Assembly (NCBI GenBank): GCA_023409535.1
Contig: JAEYGZ010000013.1
Span: forward strand, 1-64,000
Length of the DNA: 64,000 bases
Source: Bacillota bacterium
GTDB lineage: Bacteria; Bacillota; Clostridia; Lachnospirales; Lachnospiraceae
Direction of reading: 5' to 3'
This document shows, in pieces, positions 54,868 to 63,801 of the stretch. Under the pieces are notes generated by a model. That model was not told where the DNA came from. It saw only the letters and a list, made by a program, of their open reading frames with translations, and searched no databases. A program made the translations under genes and the position numbers. Every line of letters starts with the position of its first letter. Position 1 is the stretch's first letter.

Positions 54868-54897
54868 ATAGAAAGGTTAAAAATAGAAAGGTTAAAA
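54868..54897. repeat. Tandem duplication of 15 bp
   Basis: The unit ATAGAAAGGTTAAAA occurs twice in a row just before a long inverted repeat, in the gap between the SDR and alcohol dehydrogenase genes. Confidence 0.7.
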
Positions 54898-54900
54898 AAG

Positions 54901-55010
54901 GCTGCTGCTAAATAACTGCACAGATACCGGCAGATCAATGCAGCTTCCAATTTGTATGTGAAGGGGGGATCATAGACCTGCCGGTATCTGTGCAATTCAA
55001 TAGCAGCAGC
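54901..55010 (-). terminator. Long inverted repeat after the SDR gene
   Basis: Two 36-base arms (54901-54936 and 54975-55010) are complementary apart from a few central positions. Both contain the core TGCACAGATACCGGCAG and end in GCTGCTGCTA. The 38-base loop between holds a GGGGGG run. The repeat begins 12 bases after the stop codon of the SDR gene. On that strand it is followed by TTTTTTAACC, so it can act as a terminator. Its length and symmetry would also suit a miniature mobile element. Confidence 0.65.
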
Positions 55011-55021
55011 TCCGCGCTATA

Positions 55022-55921
55022 TTACGATTGCATCGACTGTCCGCCATCTACATGAAGAACCTGGCCCGTGACAAAAGAAGAATCCTCACTGGCAAGGTAC
55101 ACATAGGTGGGAGCCAGCTCGACGGGTTGGCCCGCTCTTTGCATTGGAGTATCTGAACCGAATGTTTCAATATAGTCGGCCGAATAGCTGGCCGGCTGAA
55201 GCGGTGTCCAGATGGGTCCCGGAGCTACGCCGTTCACCCGGATCCCCTTTGATACAAGAGAATGGGCCATAGCACGGGTAAAGCTGACGATAGCACCTTT
55301 TGTACTGGAGTAATCGATTAGCAGGTCGTTGCCGACATATGCGGTAATGGAGGTGGTGTTAATAATGGCACTGCCGCATTTTAAATAAGGCAGAACCAGT
55401 TTTGTCATTTGAAACATCCCAAAAAAGTTAATCTCGAAGGTAAGCTCCATCTGTTCAATGGAAATGTCTTCAATGCTGGTTTGCGGAAATTGCACACCGG
55501 CATTGTTAACCAGAACGTCAATACCGCCAAGCTGTGAAACACATTCAGACACTGCATTCCCGCAAAAGGCTTCGTCCCTTATATCTCCTGCAAATAACAG
55601 GCATCTTCTTCCCTGGGCTTCTATGCAGGATCTGGTTATCTGCGCATCTTCGTGCTCATTATAATAAATAATACACAGGTCTGCTCCTTCTTTTGCAAAT
55701 GCCAGGGAGGCCGCCCTTCCGATACCGCTGTCGCCTCCGGTCACTAAAATCACTTTATCCTTCAGTTTTCCGGTTCCGATATAATTTGGATTGTCAAAGA
55801 CCGGCGGCGGGACCATAAGTGTCTCCAATCCGGGCTGAACCGGCTGGTGCTGGGGCGGGAATTGAATCGGAACCTGCTGACACTCTTCTCTATAGCCTAA
55901 ATAGGGATAGAATAAACGCAT
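55022..55921 (-). CDS. Short-chain dehydrogenase/reductase with N-terminal extension
   Basis: A 299-aa NAD(P)-dependent reductase. About 45 Pro/Gln-rich residues precede the Rossmann fold, which carries TGGDSGIGRA, NNAG and the catalytic Ser and YSSTKGA (Tyr-x3-Lys). The C-terminal GQVLHVDGG is typical. The extended N-terminus places it with the YhxC/YdaD-like general-stress SDRs of Firmicutes. GGAG lies 7 bases before the ATG at 55921. The substrate is unknown. It is divergent from the Ku gene. Confidence 0.9.
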   Translation of the reverse strand: MRLFYPYLGYREECQQVPIQFPPQHQPVQPGLETLMVPPPVFDNPNYIGTGKLKDKVILVTGGDSGIGRAASLAFAKEGADLCIIYYNEHEDAQITRSCIEAQGRRCLLFAGDIRDEAFCGNAVSECVSQLGGIDVLVNNAGVQFPQTSIEDISIEQMELTFEINFFGMFQMTKLVLPYLKCGSAIINTTSITAYVGNDLLIDYSSTKGAIVSFTRAMAHSLVSKGIRVNGVAPGPIWTPLQPASYSADYIETFGSDTPMQRAGQPVELAPTYVYLASEDSSFVTGQVLHVDGGQSMQS

Positions 55922-56059
55922 TCTCAATCTCCGGTATAAATAAGGTTATTCTATTATATTAAAATTGCGCAGCTATTATGTTAATTAGCAGAGTTTGGTC
56001 CCGGAACGCCGAATACTTATATCACCGTTGGAAACAATACCCTTGGAGGTGTTTTCATA

Positions 56060-56833
56060 ATGGTTTCACGAAAATCAGTTATAACCTTCGGAATGGTCGC
56101 AATTCCGATTGCAATGTTCACAACCACCCAGGACAATGATATTCATTTTAACCAGCTGCATAAGGAGGACAACAGCCGCATCCGATATAAGAAAACCTGT
56201 GCCCACTGCGGTAAGGAGATCGCTGCAAATGATATCGTCAAGGGCTTTGAGTATGATGAAGACAAATTTGTTGTTATCACGGATGACGAGATTGAAAAGA
56301 TCAAGACAGAAAAAGAAAAATCCATTCAGATTCTGCACTTTGCACAACTCAACCAGATATCCCCTGTCTACTATGAGAAGACCTACCAGGCTGCGCCTGA
56401 GGCAGGAGGGGAAAAGGCGTTTGAGCTGCTGCGTTCTGCTCTGATGGCTGAGCAAAAGATAGCAATCGGCAAGACGGTCATGGGTACCAAGGACACGCTG
56501 ATGGCAATCATCCCCCGGGAGGATGGCATACTCATTTCCACGATGTTCTATGCGGACGACATCAAAGAGCTTCAAAAGCAATATACAAAGCCCCAGGTAT
56601 CCGAGCAGGAACTGAATATGGCAAAGGTACTGATCAATTCTATGGATACGCCCTTTGATCCCTCAAAATATAAAGACGAATATCAGACCAGACTCCGCTC
56701 GCTCATTGAGACAAAAATCTCAGGAAAGGAGATTGTTGCCGCAGAGTCCGACAGTGCAGGCAAGGTCATCGATCTCATGGAGGCTCTCAAAGCCAGCGTA
56801 GAAAAAGCGAAGAAAGACAAGGTAACGGCATAA
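56060..56833 (+). CDS. ku: Ku DNA end-binding protein
   Basis: Bacterial Ku binds double-strand DNA ends and recruits the ligase encoded next, for non-homologous end joining. The 257-aa protein has the Ku core from about residue 5 to 225, with RYKKTCAHCGKEI (a Cys pair that often marks bacterial Ku) and the segment PVYYEKTYQ, plus a short Lys-rich C-terminus (KASVEKAKKDK) of the kind that aids DNA binding. GGAGG precedes the ATG. It ends 4 bases before the ligase gene, and the two form one operon. Confidence 0.94.
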   Translation: MVSRKSVITFGMVAIPIAMFTTTQDNDIHFNQLHKEDNSRIRYKKTCAHCGKEIAANDIVKGFEYDEDKFVVITDDEIEKIKTEKEKSIQILHFAQLNQISPVYYEKTYQAAPEAGGEKAFELLRSALMAEQKIAIGKTVMGTKDTLMAIIPREDGILISTMFYADDIKELQKQYTKPQVSEQELNMAKVLINSMDTPFDPSKYKDEYQTRLRSLIETKISGKEIVAAESDSAGKVIDLMEALKASVEKAKKDKVTA

Positions 56834-56837
56834 TTTT

Positions 56838-59276
56838 ATGACAGCAAATCTCAAGGAGTATAACGAAAAAAGAAATTTTGAAAAAACCTTAGAGCCGGCC
56901 GGAACGGTAGCGGATTCAGAAGAAGGTTTGAAATTTGTCATACAGCATCATTTAGCCCGCAGGGACCACTATGATTTTCGTCTGGAGTGGGAGGGAGTTC
57001 TCCTAAGCTGGGCGGTGCCCAAGGGGCCTTCCTATGATACCCATGATAAGCGGCTTGCCGTACAGGTGGAGGACCATCCTTTGGAATACAGGAACTTTGA
57101 AGGGACTATTCCTAAGGGAGAATACGGCGGCGGAGTGGTGATGCTCTGGGATGAAGGCTTCTGGGAACCTTATGGAAATGTAGAGGATGGCTTAAGTGAA
57201 GGCCAGCTGAAATTTATCTTAAACGGAAAGCGTCTGAAGGGAAAATGGGCTTTGGTCCGTATGAAGGCGAAAGAAGGAGAGACCAAGGATAACTGGTTGT
57301 TATTAAAGGAGAAAGATGAGTATGTCAAAACCGCCTTCGAACTATCGGAATTTAACACCAGTATCAGGACCGGCCGCACCATGGCGGAAATTGAAGGCGG
57401 GGAAGAGGAAAAGTTAACAAAAAACCCCTTCAGCAGTGCTGATGCGCAGCTTGCCAAACTGGTGAAAACAGCGCCTGAGGGTGAGGACTGGCTGTACGAA
57501 TTAAAATATGACGGCTACAGGATCCTGGCGTTTGTGGAGGGCAACAGCGTCCGGCTGGTCACCAGGAACGGAAATGATTATGCAAAGCGCTTCCAGGAGG
57601 TTGTCTCTTCCCTGATCGACCTTGCAGCCGGGAGAGCAATGGTTCTGGACGGTGAGGTAGCCATCACGGACGCAGCGGGTAAGACAGATTTTCAAGCTCT
57701 TCAGAACTATATGAAAAATCCCAAGGGCAAACATCTAACCTATATCATCTTTGATCTCCTTGCACTGGATGGAGCGGATCTTCGGGAGCAGCAGCTGACA
57801 GACAGAAAAGAAGCTCTTGAAGCCTTAATGAAGGATGCCCCCGGAAACCTCTACTACAGCCGGTATGTCAGGGGGAATGGGGCGGAGAGCTTTGCAGCTG
57901 CCTGCGAGACGGGAATGGAAGGGATTGTCGGTAAAAAAGCTAATTCCGTCTACAGCGGAACAAGAAACGGTGACTGGATCAAGCTGAAATGTGATAAAAG
58001 GCAGGAATTCGTCATCGGAGGATATACCCTTTCCGACAAAAAGACCAGCGGTGTAAGCTCTCTGCTTCTGGGTGTCTATGAAGGCGGAGAACTGGTCTTT
58101 GCAGGACGTGCCGGTACAGGCTTTGATGAGAGCGACAGAAGTATGCTTGAGAAGAAATTTGAACTCTTAAGGAGAATGGAATCGCCTTTCAGGGAAGCAC
58201 CGGAGTCCAAAGCAAGTGAGAAGATTACATGGCTGGAGCCTGATCTGGTGGCGGAAATCAAATTTGCCGAATGGACGGAGGATAATCTGTTAAGGCAGGC
58301 AAGCTTCAAGGGACTGCGCACAGACAAGGCTCCCAGGGATATAAAAAGAGAAAAAGCGGAGGAGACACAGCACCAGGCATCCGGTGAAGGAGTGGAGAGA
58401 GCTATGGCAGTGAATGCAAACAATATGATAATCGAAGGGATAAAAATAACCAGTCCTGACAAGGTGATATTTGAGGACCCCCAAATTACAAAAGAGGATG
58501 TGATTCGGTACTATGCCGCGGTTTCGGAGCGTATGCTGCCATATGTGAGTCACAGGATTCTCAGCATTGTGCGCTGCCCCAAGGGAGTATCACAGACTTG
58601 CTTCTTTAAGAAGCATCCCGGCCCTGGCAGTAAGGGAATCGTCACCCTGCCTGTACAAAACAGCGACGGTGAAACAGAAGAGTATTTCTATCTTGAGAAC
58701 AAATCCGGGCTGATATCCGAAGCACAAATGGGGACACTGGAATTTCATACCTGGGGAAGCAGTGTCGTTACGCTTGAACAACCCGATATGATGGTATTTG
58801 ACCTGGATCCGGATGAAGGAATGGATTTAAGCCGTGTACGCCAGGGGGCACTGGATATCCGGAGTATTCTTTCCGAGCTTTCGCTGAATTCCTATCTTAA
58901 GACCAGCGGCGGCAAAGGATACCATGTGGTCGTCCCCTTAAAACCGGTGGCGGACTGGGATGTATTTCATGATTTTGCAAAGCGTGTTGCAGAGGTAATG
59001 GAGCAGAAGTGGCCTGACCGTTACACCAGCAATGTCAGAAAGGCGAAGCGTACGGATAAGATATTCATTGACTGGATTCGCAATGCCAGAGGAGCCACAA
59101 GCATTGCCCCTTATTCCATAAGAGCAAGAAAAGGGGCCAGAGTCTCCATGCCCATCACCTGGGAGGAGCTTGACACGGTGGCTCCCGACGGTATCAACCT
59201 GGAGGAGGCTCTTTCCAGGATCGGAGGCAGCGACCCCTGGAAAGATTTTTCCCGGAATGATCAGAGGTTGAAATAA
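56838..59276 (+). CDS. ligD: Multifunctional ATP-dependent DNA ligase LigD (PE-ligase-polymerase)
   Basis: This 812-aa enzyme processes and seals broken DNA ends. I see three domains in order. The 3'-phosphoesterase (about 30-160) has HHLARRDHYDFRLEW and GEYGGG. The ligase (about 195-520) has nucleotidyl Lys223 in ELKYDGYR and DGEVAI. The archaeo-eukaryotic primase-like polymerase (about 545-800) has the metal pair D655-L-D657 in FDLDPDE and KTSGGKGYHVV. This order matches the Pseudomonas type, whereas Bacillus LigD lacks the phosphoesterase. It is co-transcribed with Ku. Confidence 0.93.
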   Translation: MTANLKEYNEKRNFEKTLEPAGTVADSEEGLKFVIQHHLARRDHYDFRLEWEGVLLSWAVPKGPSYDTHDKRLAVQVEDHPLEYRNFEGTIPKGEYGGGVVMLWDEGFWEPYGNVEDGLSEGQLKFILNGKRLKGKWALVRMKAKEGETKDNWLLLKEKDEYVKTAFELSEFNTSIRTGRTMAEIEGGEEEKLTKNPFSSADAQLAKLVKTAPEGEDWLYELKYDGYRILAFVEGNSVRLVTRNGNDYAKRFQEVVSSLIDLAAGRAMVLDGEVAITDAAGKTDFQALQNYMKNPKGKHLTYIIFDLLALDGADLREQQLTDRKEALEALMKDAPGNLYYSRYVRGNGAESFAAACETGMEGIVGKKANSVYSGTRNGDWIKLKCDKRQEFVIGGYTLSDKKTSGVSSLLLGVYEGGELVFAGRAGTGFDESDRSMLEKKFELLRRMESPFREAPESKASEKITWLEPDLVAEIKFAEWTEDNLLRQASFKGLRTDKAPRDIKREKAEETQHQASGEGVERAMAVNANNMIIEGIKITSPDKVIFEDPQITKEDVIRYYAAVSERMLPYVSHRILSIVRCPKGVSQTCFFKKHPGPGSKGIVTLPVQNSDGETEEYFYLENKSGLISEAQMGTLEFHTWGSSVVTLEQPDMMVFDLDPDEGMDLSRVRQGALDIRSILSELSLNSYLKTSGGKGYHVVVPLKPVADWDVFHDFAKRVAEVMEQKWPDRYTSNVRKAKRTDKIFIDWIRNARGATSIAPYSIRARKGARVSMPITWEELDTVAPDGINLEEALSRIGGSDPWKDFSRNDQRLK

Positions 59277-59300
59277 TTATGTTATGTTGAAACGATATAC

Positions 59301-59330
59301 AAAAGGGGACATCGGATGATGCCCCTTTTT
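59301..59330. terminator. Bidirectional terminator
   Basis: AAAAGGGG at 59301-59308 and CCCCTTTT at 59322-59329, with an inner CATC/GATG stem and one bulged base, lie between convergent genes ending at 59276 and 59332. Confidence 0.85.
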
Positions 59331-59331
59331 A

Positions 59332-60348
59332 TCATGATATTCTAAATACGATTGGTTTTACGGCTGAATTTTCCTTGGTATGAAAGGTGGCTGTGGCCTC
59401 CTGCTGGGGTTCTTCCTCAACATGGACCTGCTCTTCCTTCTTCTTAAGGTAAGTGTCTGATTCCTGGATGAACTTGTTCATGATTTCATTCATGTTACCG
59501 GAAATCTTATCGATATTAATACTGTAATCAGCCATACTGCTGTATTTATCTTCAAGACCTGACAGGCTTATGCGGAATTCGGATGCCTTGGTGAAGAAAT
59601 CCCGGATCATCTGATTATATTCCGTCTGGCGTTCCTCAATAGCATTACGCATCTTTACGCTGTTCTCATTCACAAACTGATAGTATTCCTTCAGCTGTTC
59701 ATGCATGTTTTCGATTGCTTCATTGCGCATCTTTGACATTTCATGATAAGCCCGGAAGGAAATCTCGGAAGCCTGATTTAAGTTTTCCTGCTGCTTCTTC
59801 TCCGTCGCCCTGATCTTTGCCAGCTCATCAACGGCAACCATTGCGGCAGCAAGCTCTTCCTCCAGCCTGGCGATTTCACTTCGTGCCTTCTCTAATTTTT
59901 TTACTTTCTCCTGAGCATCTTTTAATTCACTGGTTGCAGTTACAAGGGCAGCTTTGGCACTTTCCAGCTCGTCCTTGACCCCTTCGTAGTCGCTGGCAGC
60001 TACGGTTAAATCACTGGTTGCAGCGATCAGCTCTTCATTCTGCAGGTGCAGCTGTTCCATCCGGGCCTTCAGCTGTGTGTTCTGAAGCTCCAGAGCTTTG
60101 GCATCCGCCGTGAGAGTACTGATCTGCGACAGCAGTCCGTTCTTTTCCTCTGTAAGCTGCGAGAGATTTTCTTCCGTACTTTTTAAATTTGCTTCCAGAA
60201 GATTGGCCTTGGCACCACCGATTTCACTGTTCTTTATCTGTGTCTTTAGTGTAGTTATCGTCGCATTCAAGCTTTCATTCTCTTCACGAAGTGAGTTCAC
60301 CATAACATCAACTTCAGAGACATTATAACCAAAAAAGCCTTTCTTCAT
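59332..60348 (-). CDS. DivIVA-like coiled-coil protein
   Basis: A 338-aa protein whose first 30 residues (MKKGFFGYNVSEVDVMVNSL) resemble the membrane-targeting DivIVA N-terminus, including the GY-S-VD pattern. Residues about 30-190 are an almost continuous coiled coil, and a less regular region with a second helix follows to the C-terminus. DivIVA family proteins gather at curved membranes and poles and organise cell division or wall synthesis. GGAGG upstream sets the ATG at 60348, because a TTG 18 bases earlier overlaps the ribosome site. It is divergent from the Pel-type operon. Confidence 0.75.
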   Translation of the reverse strand: MKKGFFGYNVSEVDVMVNSLREENESLNATITTLKTQIKNSEIGGAKANLLEANLKSTEENLSQLTEEKNGLLSQISTLTADAKALELQNTQLKARMEQLHLQNEELIAATSDLTVAASDYEGVKDELESAKAALVTATSELKDAQEKVKKLEKARSEIARLEEELAAAMVAVDELAKIRATEKKQQENLNQASEISFRAYHEMSKMRNEAIENMHEQLKEYYQFVNENSVKMRNAIEERQTEYNQMIRDFFTKASEFRISLSGLEDKYSSMADYSINIDKISGNMNEIMNKFIQESDTYLKKKEEQVHVEEEPQQEATATFHTKENSAVKPIVFRIS

Positions 60349-60661
60349 AGAATAAATCCTCCGCAACTTTAAATCCTGCTCAAATCAATCGAACCTTACG
60401 AATCCGACCGAATAGTTTCGTTTCTTTTATAATATAAGCCTATTCTATGTCGTTTGTCAACTAAAGACGAGGATAGGCAAAATATGCTAAGGAAAAATAT
60501 GATTGAAAAAATGGGTATTTTGTATTATAGTAATTGATAAATAAATATTATAAAATAAAAATTTATGCATTTTGGCATAATAGGGAATGAATTTATCTTT
60601 TCATAGCAGAGCTTGGGATGTTTTAGATATAAATTAAGAATGCGGGAGTGAAAATATTATT
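60349..60661. other. Divergent regulatory region between DivIVA-like and Pel-type operons
   Basis: This 313-base AT-rich region holds promoters for both directions. One good candidate for the Pel direction is annotated separately. An imperfect hairpin (GCCTAT at 60438-60443, ATAGGC at 60473-60478) lies inside. I looked for a c-di-GMP riboswitch-like leader but saw no recognisable GEMM core. Confidence 0.5.
60503..60531 (+). promoter_or_regulatory. Promoter of the Pel-type operon
   Basis: TTGAAA at 60503-60508 and TATAGT at 60526-60531 are exactly 17 bases apart, with one or two deviations from consensus. The gene start is 130 bases downstream, leaving a long leader. Confidence 0.5.
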
Positions 60662-62839
60662 ATGGGCAGCATCCTGATCGTAGGAGGGTATGGAACTTTA
60701 ACCAATGAATTGATTAATAAGTTCTACAAGGAAAATTGGCGTATCTATACGCTGATCAGCAACAGAAAGCTGATTAAGCCTGCCCATGTGTTTGAACAAT
60801 ATGTATTCCGCTATGACAGTGACAGTATTAAGGAGGTAATCGGCAGCTGCAGGCCGGACGCCATAGTATTTACCGGTGCCTATGATCCGCAGTATCAATG
60901 GAATGAGGAAAGTAAGATTGAGGAAGCCTTAAGCTTCATCACCGGACTCAGCAATCTTCTTATGTGTGCCGCCATGACCGGTATCAGACATTTTATCTAT
61001 TTATCCTCCGAGCATGTTTATGAGGATGAATATATCGTGGATATTAAGGAGGACATGCCAGCCTCACCAAATAGCTTTCAGGGGATGTCACTTTCCCAGG
61101 GTGAGAATCTGGCAATGCATTTTAACCGGACGACACAGCTGGAGGTAACGGTTGTAAGAATAGCAGGTATGTACGGTATTCCTGCCAGCCGGGAAGCCTG
61201 TACGGATCTCTATTCCAATATGTGTCTGAAGGCATTGATATCGGGACGGCTGCAGATCAATGCAAAGAAGGTCCTGTCCGCATTATATGTAAAGGATGCG
61301 GCGGAGGCACTCTTTCTTCTGATGAATGCTTCCGAGAGAAAGCAGCGGCTTTATCATGTCTCCTCTATGGAAGAGGTAACGGAGGAGGCTGTTGCCAGGT
61401 TAATTCAGGAGAAATATTCACATCAGATAGATATTGTGGATCAGACCATTGGGTTAAGACACAGAATTATTTTATCAAACGAAAGATTCTGCAAGGAGTT
61501 TTCCTTTGAGGTCAGAAACAGCTATCAGGATATTCTCCCTCAGATGATTTCCTATATAATGAGTCATAAGAATCTCTTTCTTCATAGGGAAGAGAAGCCG
61601 GAACGCAAGGGGATCAGCAGCCGGGTTCTGCGGGTATTAAAAAAAGCATTTCCCTTTCTGGAATGTCTTTTCTTCTTCATCCCGTTTTTTATGTTGAATA
61701 ACCGTGCGGTGGGCAGCTCTTATTTTTATGGTATTAATTTTTATTTACTGTATGTGCTGCTGTTTGCCGTAGTGCATGGCAGGCAGCAGGCGATCTTTGC
61801 TTCCCTGCTCAGCGTAATGGGATATAGCTTCCGGCAGATGTATACCTCCTCCGGTTTTTCCTTGTTAATCAATATCAATACCTATGTATGGATTGCCCAG
61901 ATTTTTATTGTGGGACTGACAGTTGGGCAGCTTAAGGATAAGTTTCGTGAGATGCAGGCGGACAAGAACGATCGGATCGAATTTCTTACAGACCGGTTGA
62001 ATGATATCACTGCCATCAATAGCAGCAACACAAAGATCAAGAATTATTTTGCCGAGAAGATTATCAGCAGTACGGAGAGCATCGGACGGATCTATGATAT
62101 TACATCAAGGCTTGATAAGGCTGCTACCGGTGAGGTGCTGTTTGCGGCACTGGATACCCTGTCACAGATTATGGATACGCCGGATGTTTCCATCTACCTG
62201 GTGTCGAATAAGGAGTATTGCAGGCTGGCCTCTGCGTCCGGTGAGAGAGCACGTTCCCTTGGTAAATCCATACCGATGAGTAATTACAAAGGGATTTTTG
62301 ATGTACTCAGGAACAAGCAGATATATATCAACCGTTCCCTGGACAGCACGCTGCCGATGATGGCAAGTGCTCTTTTTGATGATAAAAGCAATATGAGAAT
62401 TGTCATCTTCCTGTGGAGTATTCCTTATGAACAGATGACCTTATACCAGGCTAATCTGCTTACGGTTGTCGGTGCTCTGGTTTATTCCGGGGTTGTAAGG
62501 GACGCAGACTACCTGGACGCTTTGGCATACCGCCGCTTTATACCTGATACGTCAATCCTTCAGGAAACGGCTTTTAAAGAAATGCAGGAGGTTTACAGCC
62601 ATGCCGGGGAAAAGGGGTATGCGGAATTAAGCGTGTTCTATATTCACCGTGACGCTATGACACTAAAAGAACTGAATGATATTATTACACCCTTACTTCG
62701 GGATACGGATTATGTCGGGATCATGGCAGACGGAACGCTGGCGGTCTTGCTGACGAACACCAATGAGAACGAATCTGTTCATGTCAGAAAGCGGCTGGAG
62801 GAGAAGAATATAAAAACTTATTTAGAGAAGGAGCCTTAA
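60662..62839 (+). CDS. pelD: PelD-like c-di-GMP receptor with N-terminal NAD-epimerase domain
   Basis: A 725-aa inner-membrane protein that probably switches on exopolysaccharide export when c-di-GMP rises. Residues 1-300 are an NAD-dependent epimerase/SDR fold (ILIVGGYGTLTNEL, FIYLSSEHVYED). About four membrane segments lie near 332-425, a GAF-like domain near 470-620, and a degenerate GGDEF domain near 625-720. The expected GGDEF site reads ADGTL (689-693), so it cannot make c-di-GMP, but the inhibitory-site motif RDTD (Arg680, Asp683) is at the exact spacing before it. Pseudomonas PelD has the same membrane-GAF-degenerate GGDEF plan without the epimerase domain. The PelE-like gene follows 6 bases later. 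Confidence 0.75.
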   Translation: MGSILIVGGYGTLTNELINKFYKENWRIYTLISNRKLIKPAHVFEQYVFRYDSDSIKEVIGSCRPDAIVFTGAYDPQYQWNEESKIEEALSFITGLSNLLMCAAMTGIRHFIYLSSEHVYEDEYIVDIKEDMPASPNSFQGMSLSQGENLAMHFNRTTQLEVTVVRIAGMYGIPASREACTDLYSNMCLKALISGRLQINAKKVLSALYVKDAAEALFLLMNASERKQRLYHVSSMEEVTEEAVARLIQEKYSHQIDIVDQTIGLRHRIILSNERFCKEFSFEVRNSYQDILPQMISYIMSHKNLFLHREEKPERKGISSRVLRVLKKAFPFLECLFFFIPFFMLNNRAVGSSYFYGINFYLLYVLLFAVVHGRQQAIFASLLSVMGYSFRQMYTSSGFSLLININTYVWIAQIFIVGLTVGQLKDKFREMQADKNDRIEFLTDRLNDITAINSSNTKIKNYFAEKIISSTESIGRIYDITSRLDKAATGEVLFAALDTLSQIMDTPDVSIYLVSNKEYCRLASASGERARSLGKSIPMSNYKGIFDVLRNKQIYINRSLDSTLPMMASALFDDKSNMRIVIFLWSIPYEQMTLYQANLLTVVGALVYSGVVRDADYLDALAYRRFIPDTSILQETAFKEMQEVYSHAGEKGYAELSVFYIHRDAMTLKELNDIITPLLRDTDYVGIMADGTLAVLLTNTNENESVHVRKRLEEKNIKTYLEKEP

Positions 62840-62845
62840 TCATAT

Positions 62846-63766
62846 ATGGATACCGCAGGACTTTGGCCTGTTCTGGTAATATTAATTTTAAATTCTCTCA
62901 TAGCGATGATTGTGTTTATTGTGGCCCTGACCCGGAAAAGAGAGCAAAGGAGCACTGTATTATTATTGTCCTGGTTCCTGTTTATTGTACCGCTCTTTGG
63001 ACTGCTGTATATTTTGCTTGGCCGGTTCATCAGCTTTTTAAACCGGAAAAAGGATGTTGATATGAGCGACATCAGCTTCAGCCAGGAGCGTGAGAAGCTG
63101 ATCCTGCCTCCGGACAGGGAGACGGAGATGAACTTTGTACCGATCCAGGATGCTATGGCAATTTCAGATACCGCCAGCCTCAGGAGACTGCTTTTAGACA
63201 CCCTGCGCAATAATGCCAGGAGGACGATCTCCAGTGTTGCGGTCGCCATGAACAGCAAGGACACGGAGACCTCCCACTATGCTGCCTCCATAATCCTGGA
63301 TGCATTGTCGGAATGCCGCTCGGCGGCGCAGAACATGCTTGAGCAGATGCAGAAGAATCCGGAGGATGCGGAGATGAGCCTGCTCACCCTTGATTATATT
63401 CATGATATACTCAGCATGAAGATTATGAATGATGTGGAGCAGAGGTCTTATGTCTATATCCTGGATCATGTGGCGGAAAATCTGTTTACCCATAATCTGT
63501 GGCATCTGACGGCGACCCATTATCTGTGGCTCACCGATATGTTCCTCTCGGTCAAGGATTACAATATGGCGGATAAATGGGTTACCAGAGCGGGGGCCTA
63601 CAGGCCGAATATGCTGGATACCTTCAAGGCTAATTTACATCTGTACTATGAACAGCAGAATCAGACCGCCTTCTTTGATTGCCTGAATGAGCTGAGAGAT
63701 TCGGAGGTTATTGCTGATGAAGAGATTATGAGTTTGTTTCGTCTGTATGGCGGAGAGACTTCTTAA
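62846..63766 (+). CDS. pelE: PelE-like membrane protein with TPR-like helices
   Basis: A 306-aa protein with two N-terminal membrane segments (about residues 8-30 and 38-60) and a cytoplasmic all-helical part that resembles TPR repeats (MADKWVTRAGAYRPNMLDTFKANL near the C-terminus). PelE of Pel-type exopolysaccharide systems has this plan and recruits other machinery. Similarity by eye is to layout rather than to sequence, so the name depends on the neighbouring PelD-like gene. AGAAGGAG lies 12 bases before the ATG. Confidence 0.6.
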   Translation: MDTAGLWPVLVILILNSLIAMIVFIVALTRKREQRSTVLLLSWFLFIVPLFGLLYILLGRFISFLNRKKDVDMSDISFSQEREKLILPPDRETEMNFVPIQDAMAISDTASLRRLLLDTLRNNARRTISSVAVAMNSKDTETSHYAASIILDALSECRSAAQNMLEQMQKNPEDAEMSLLTLDYIHDILSMKIMNDVEQRSYVYILDHVAENLFTHNLWHLTATHYLWLTDMFLSVKDYNMADKWVTRAGAYRPNMLDTFKANLHLYYEQQNQTAFFDCLNELRDSEVIADEEIMSLFRLYGGETS

Positions 63767-63801
63767 TGCATACAAATTATTTTTAAGAAAGCATAGGCGT
63801 T

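Noticed and set aside
60367..60661. c-di-GMP riboswitch before the PelD-like gene
   Set aside because: A leader of suitable length exists, but I could not find the conserved GEMM core or tetraloop-receptor pattern.
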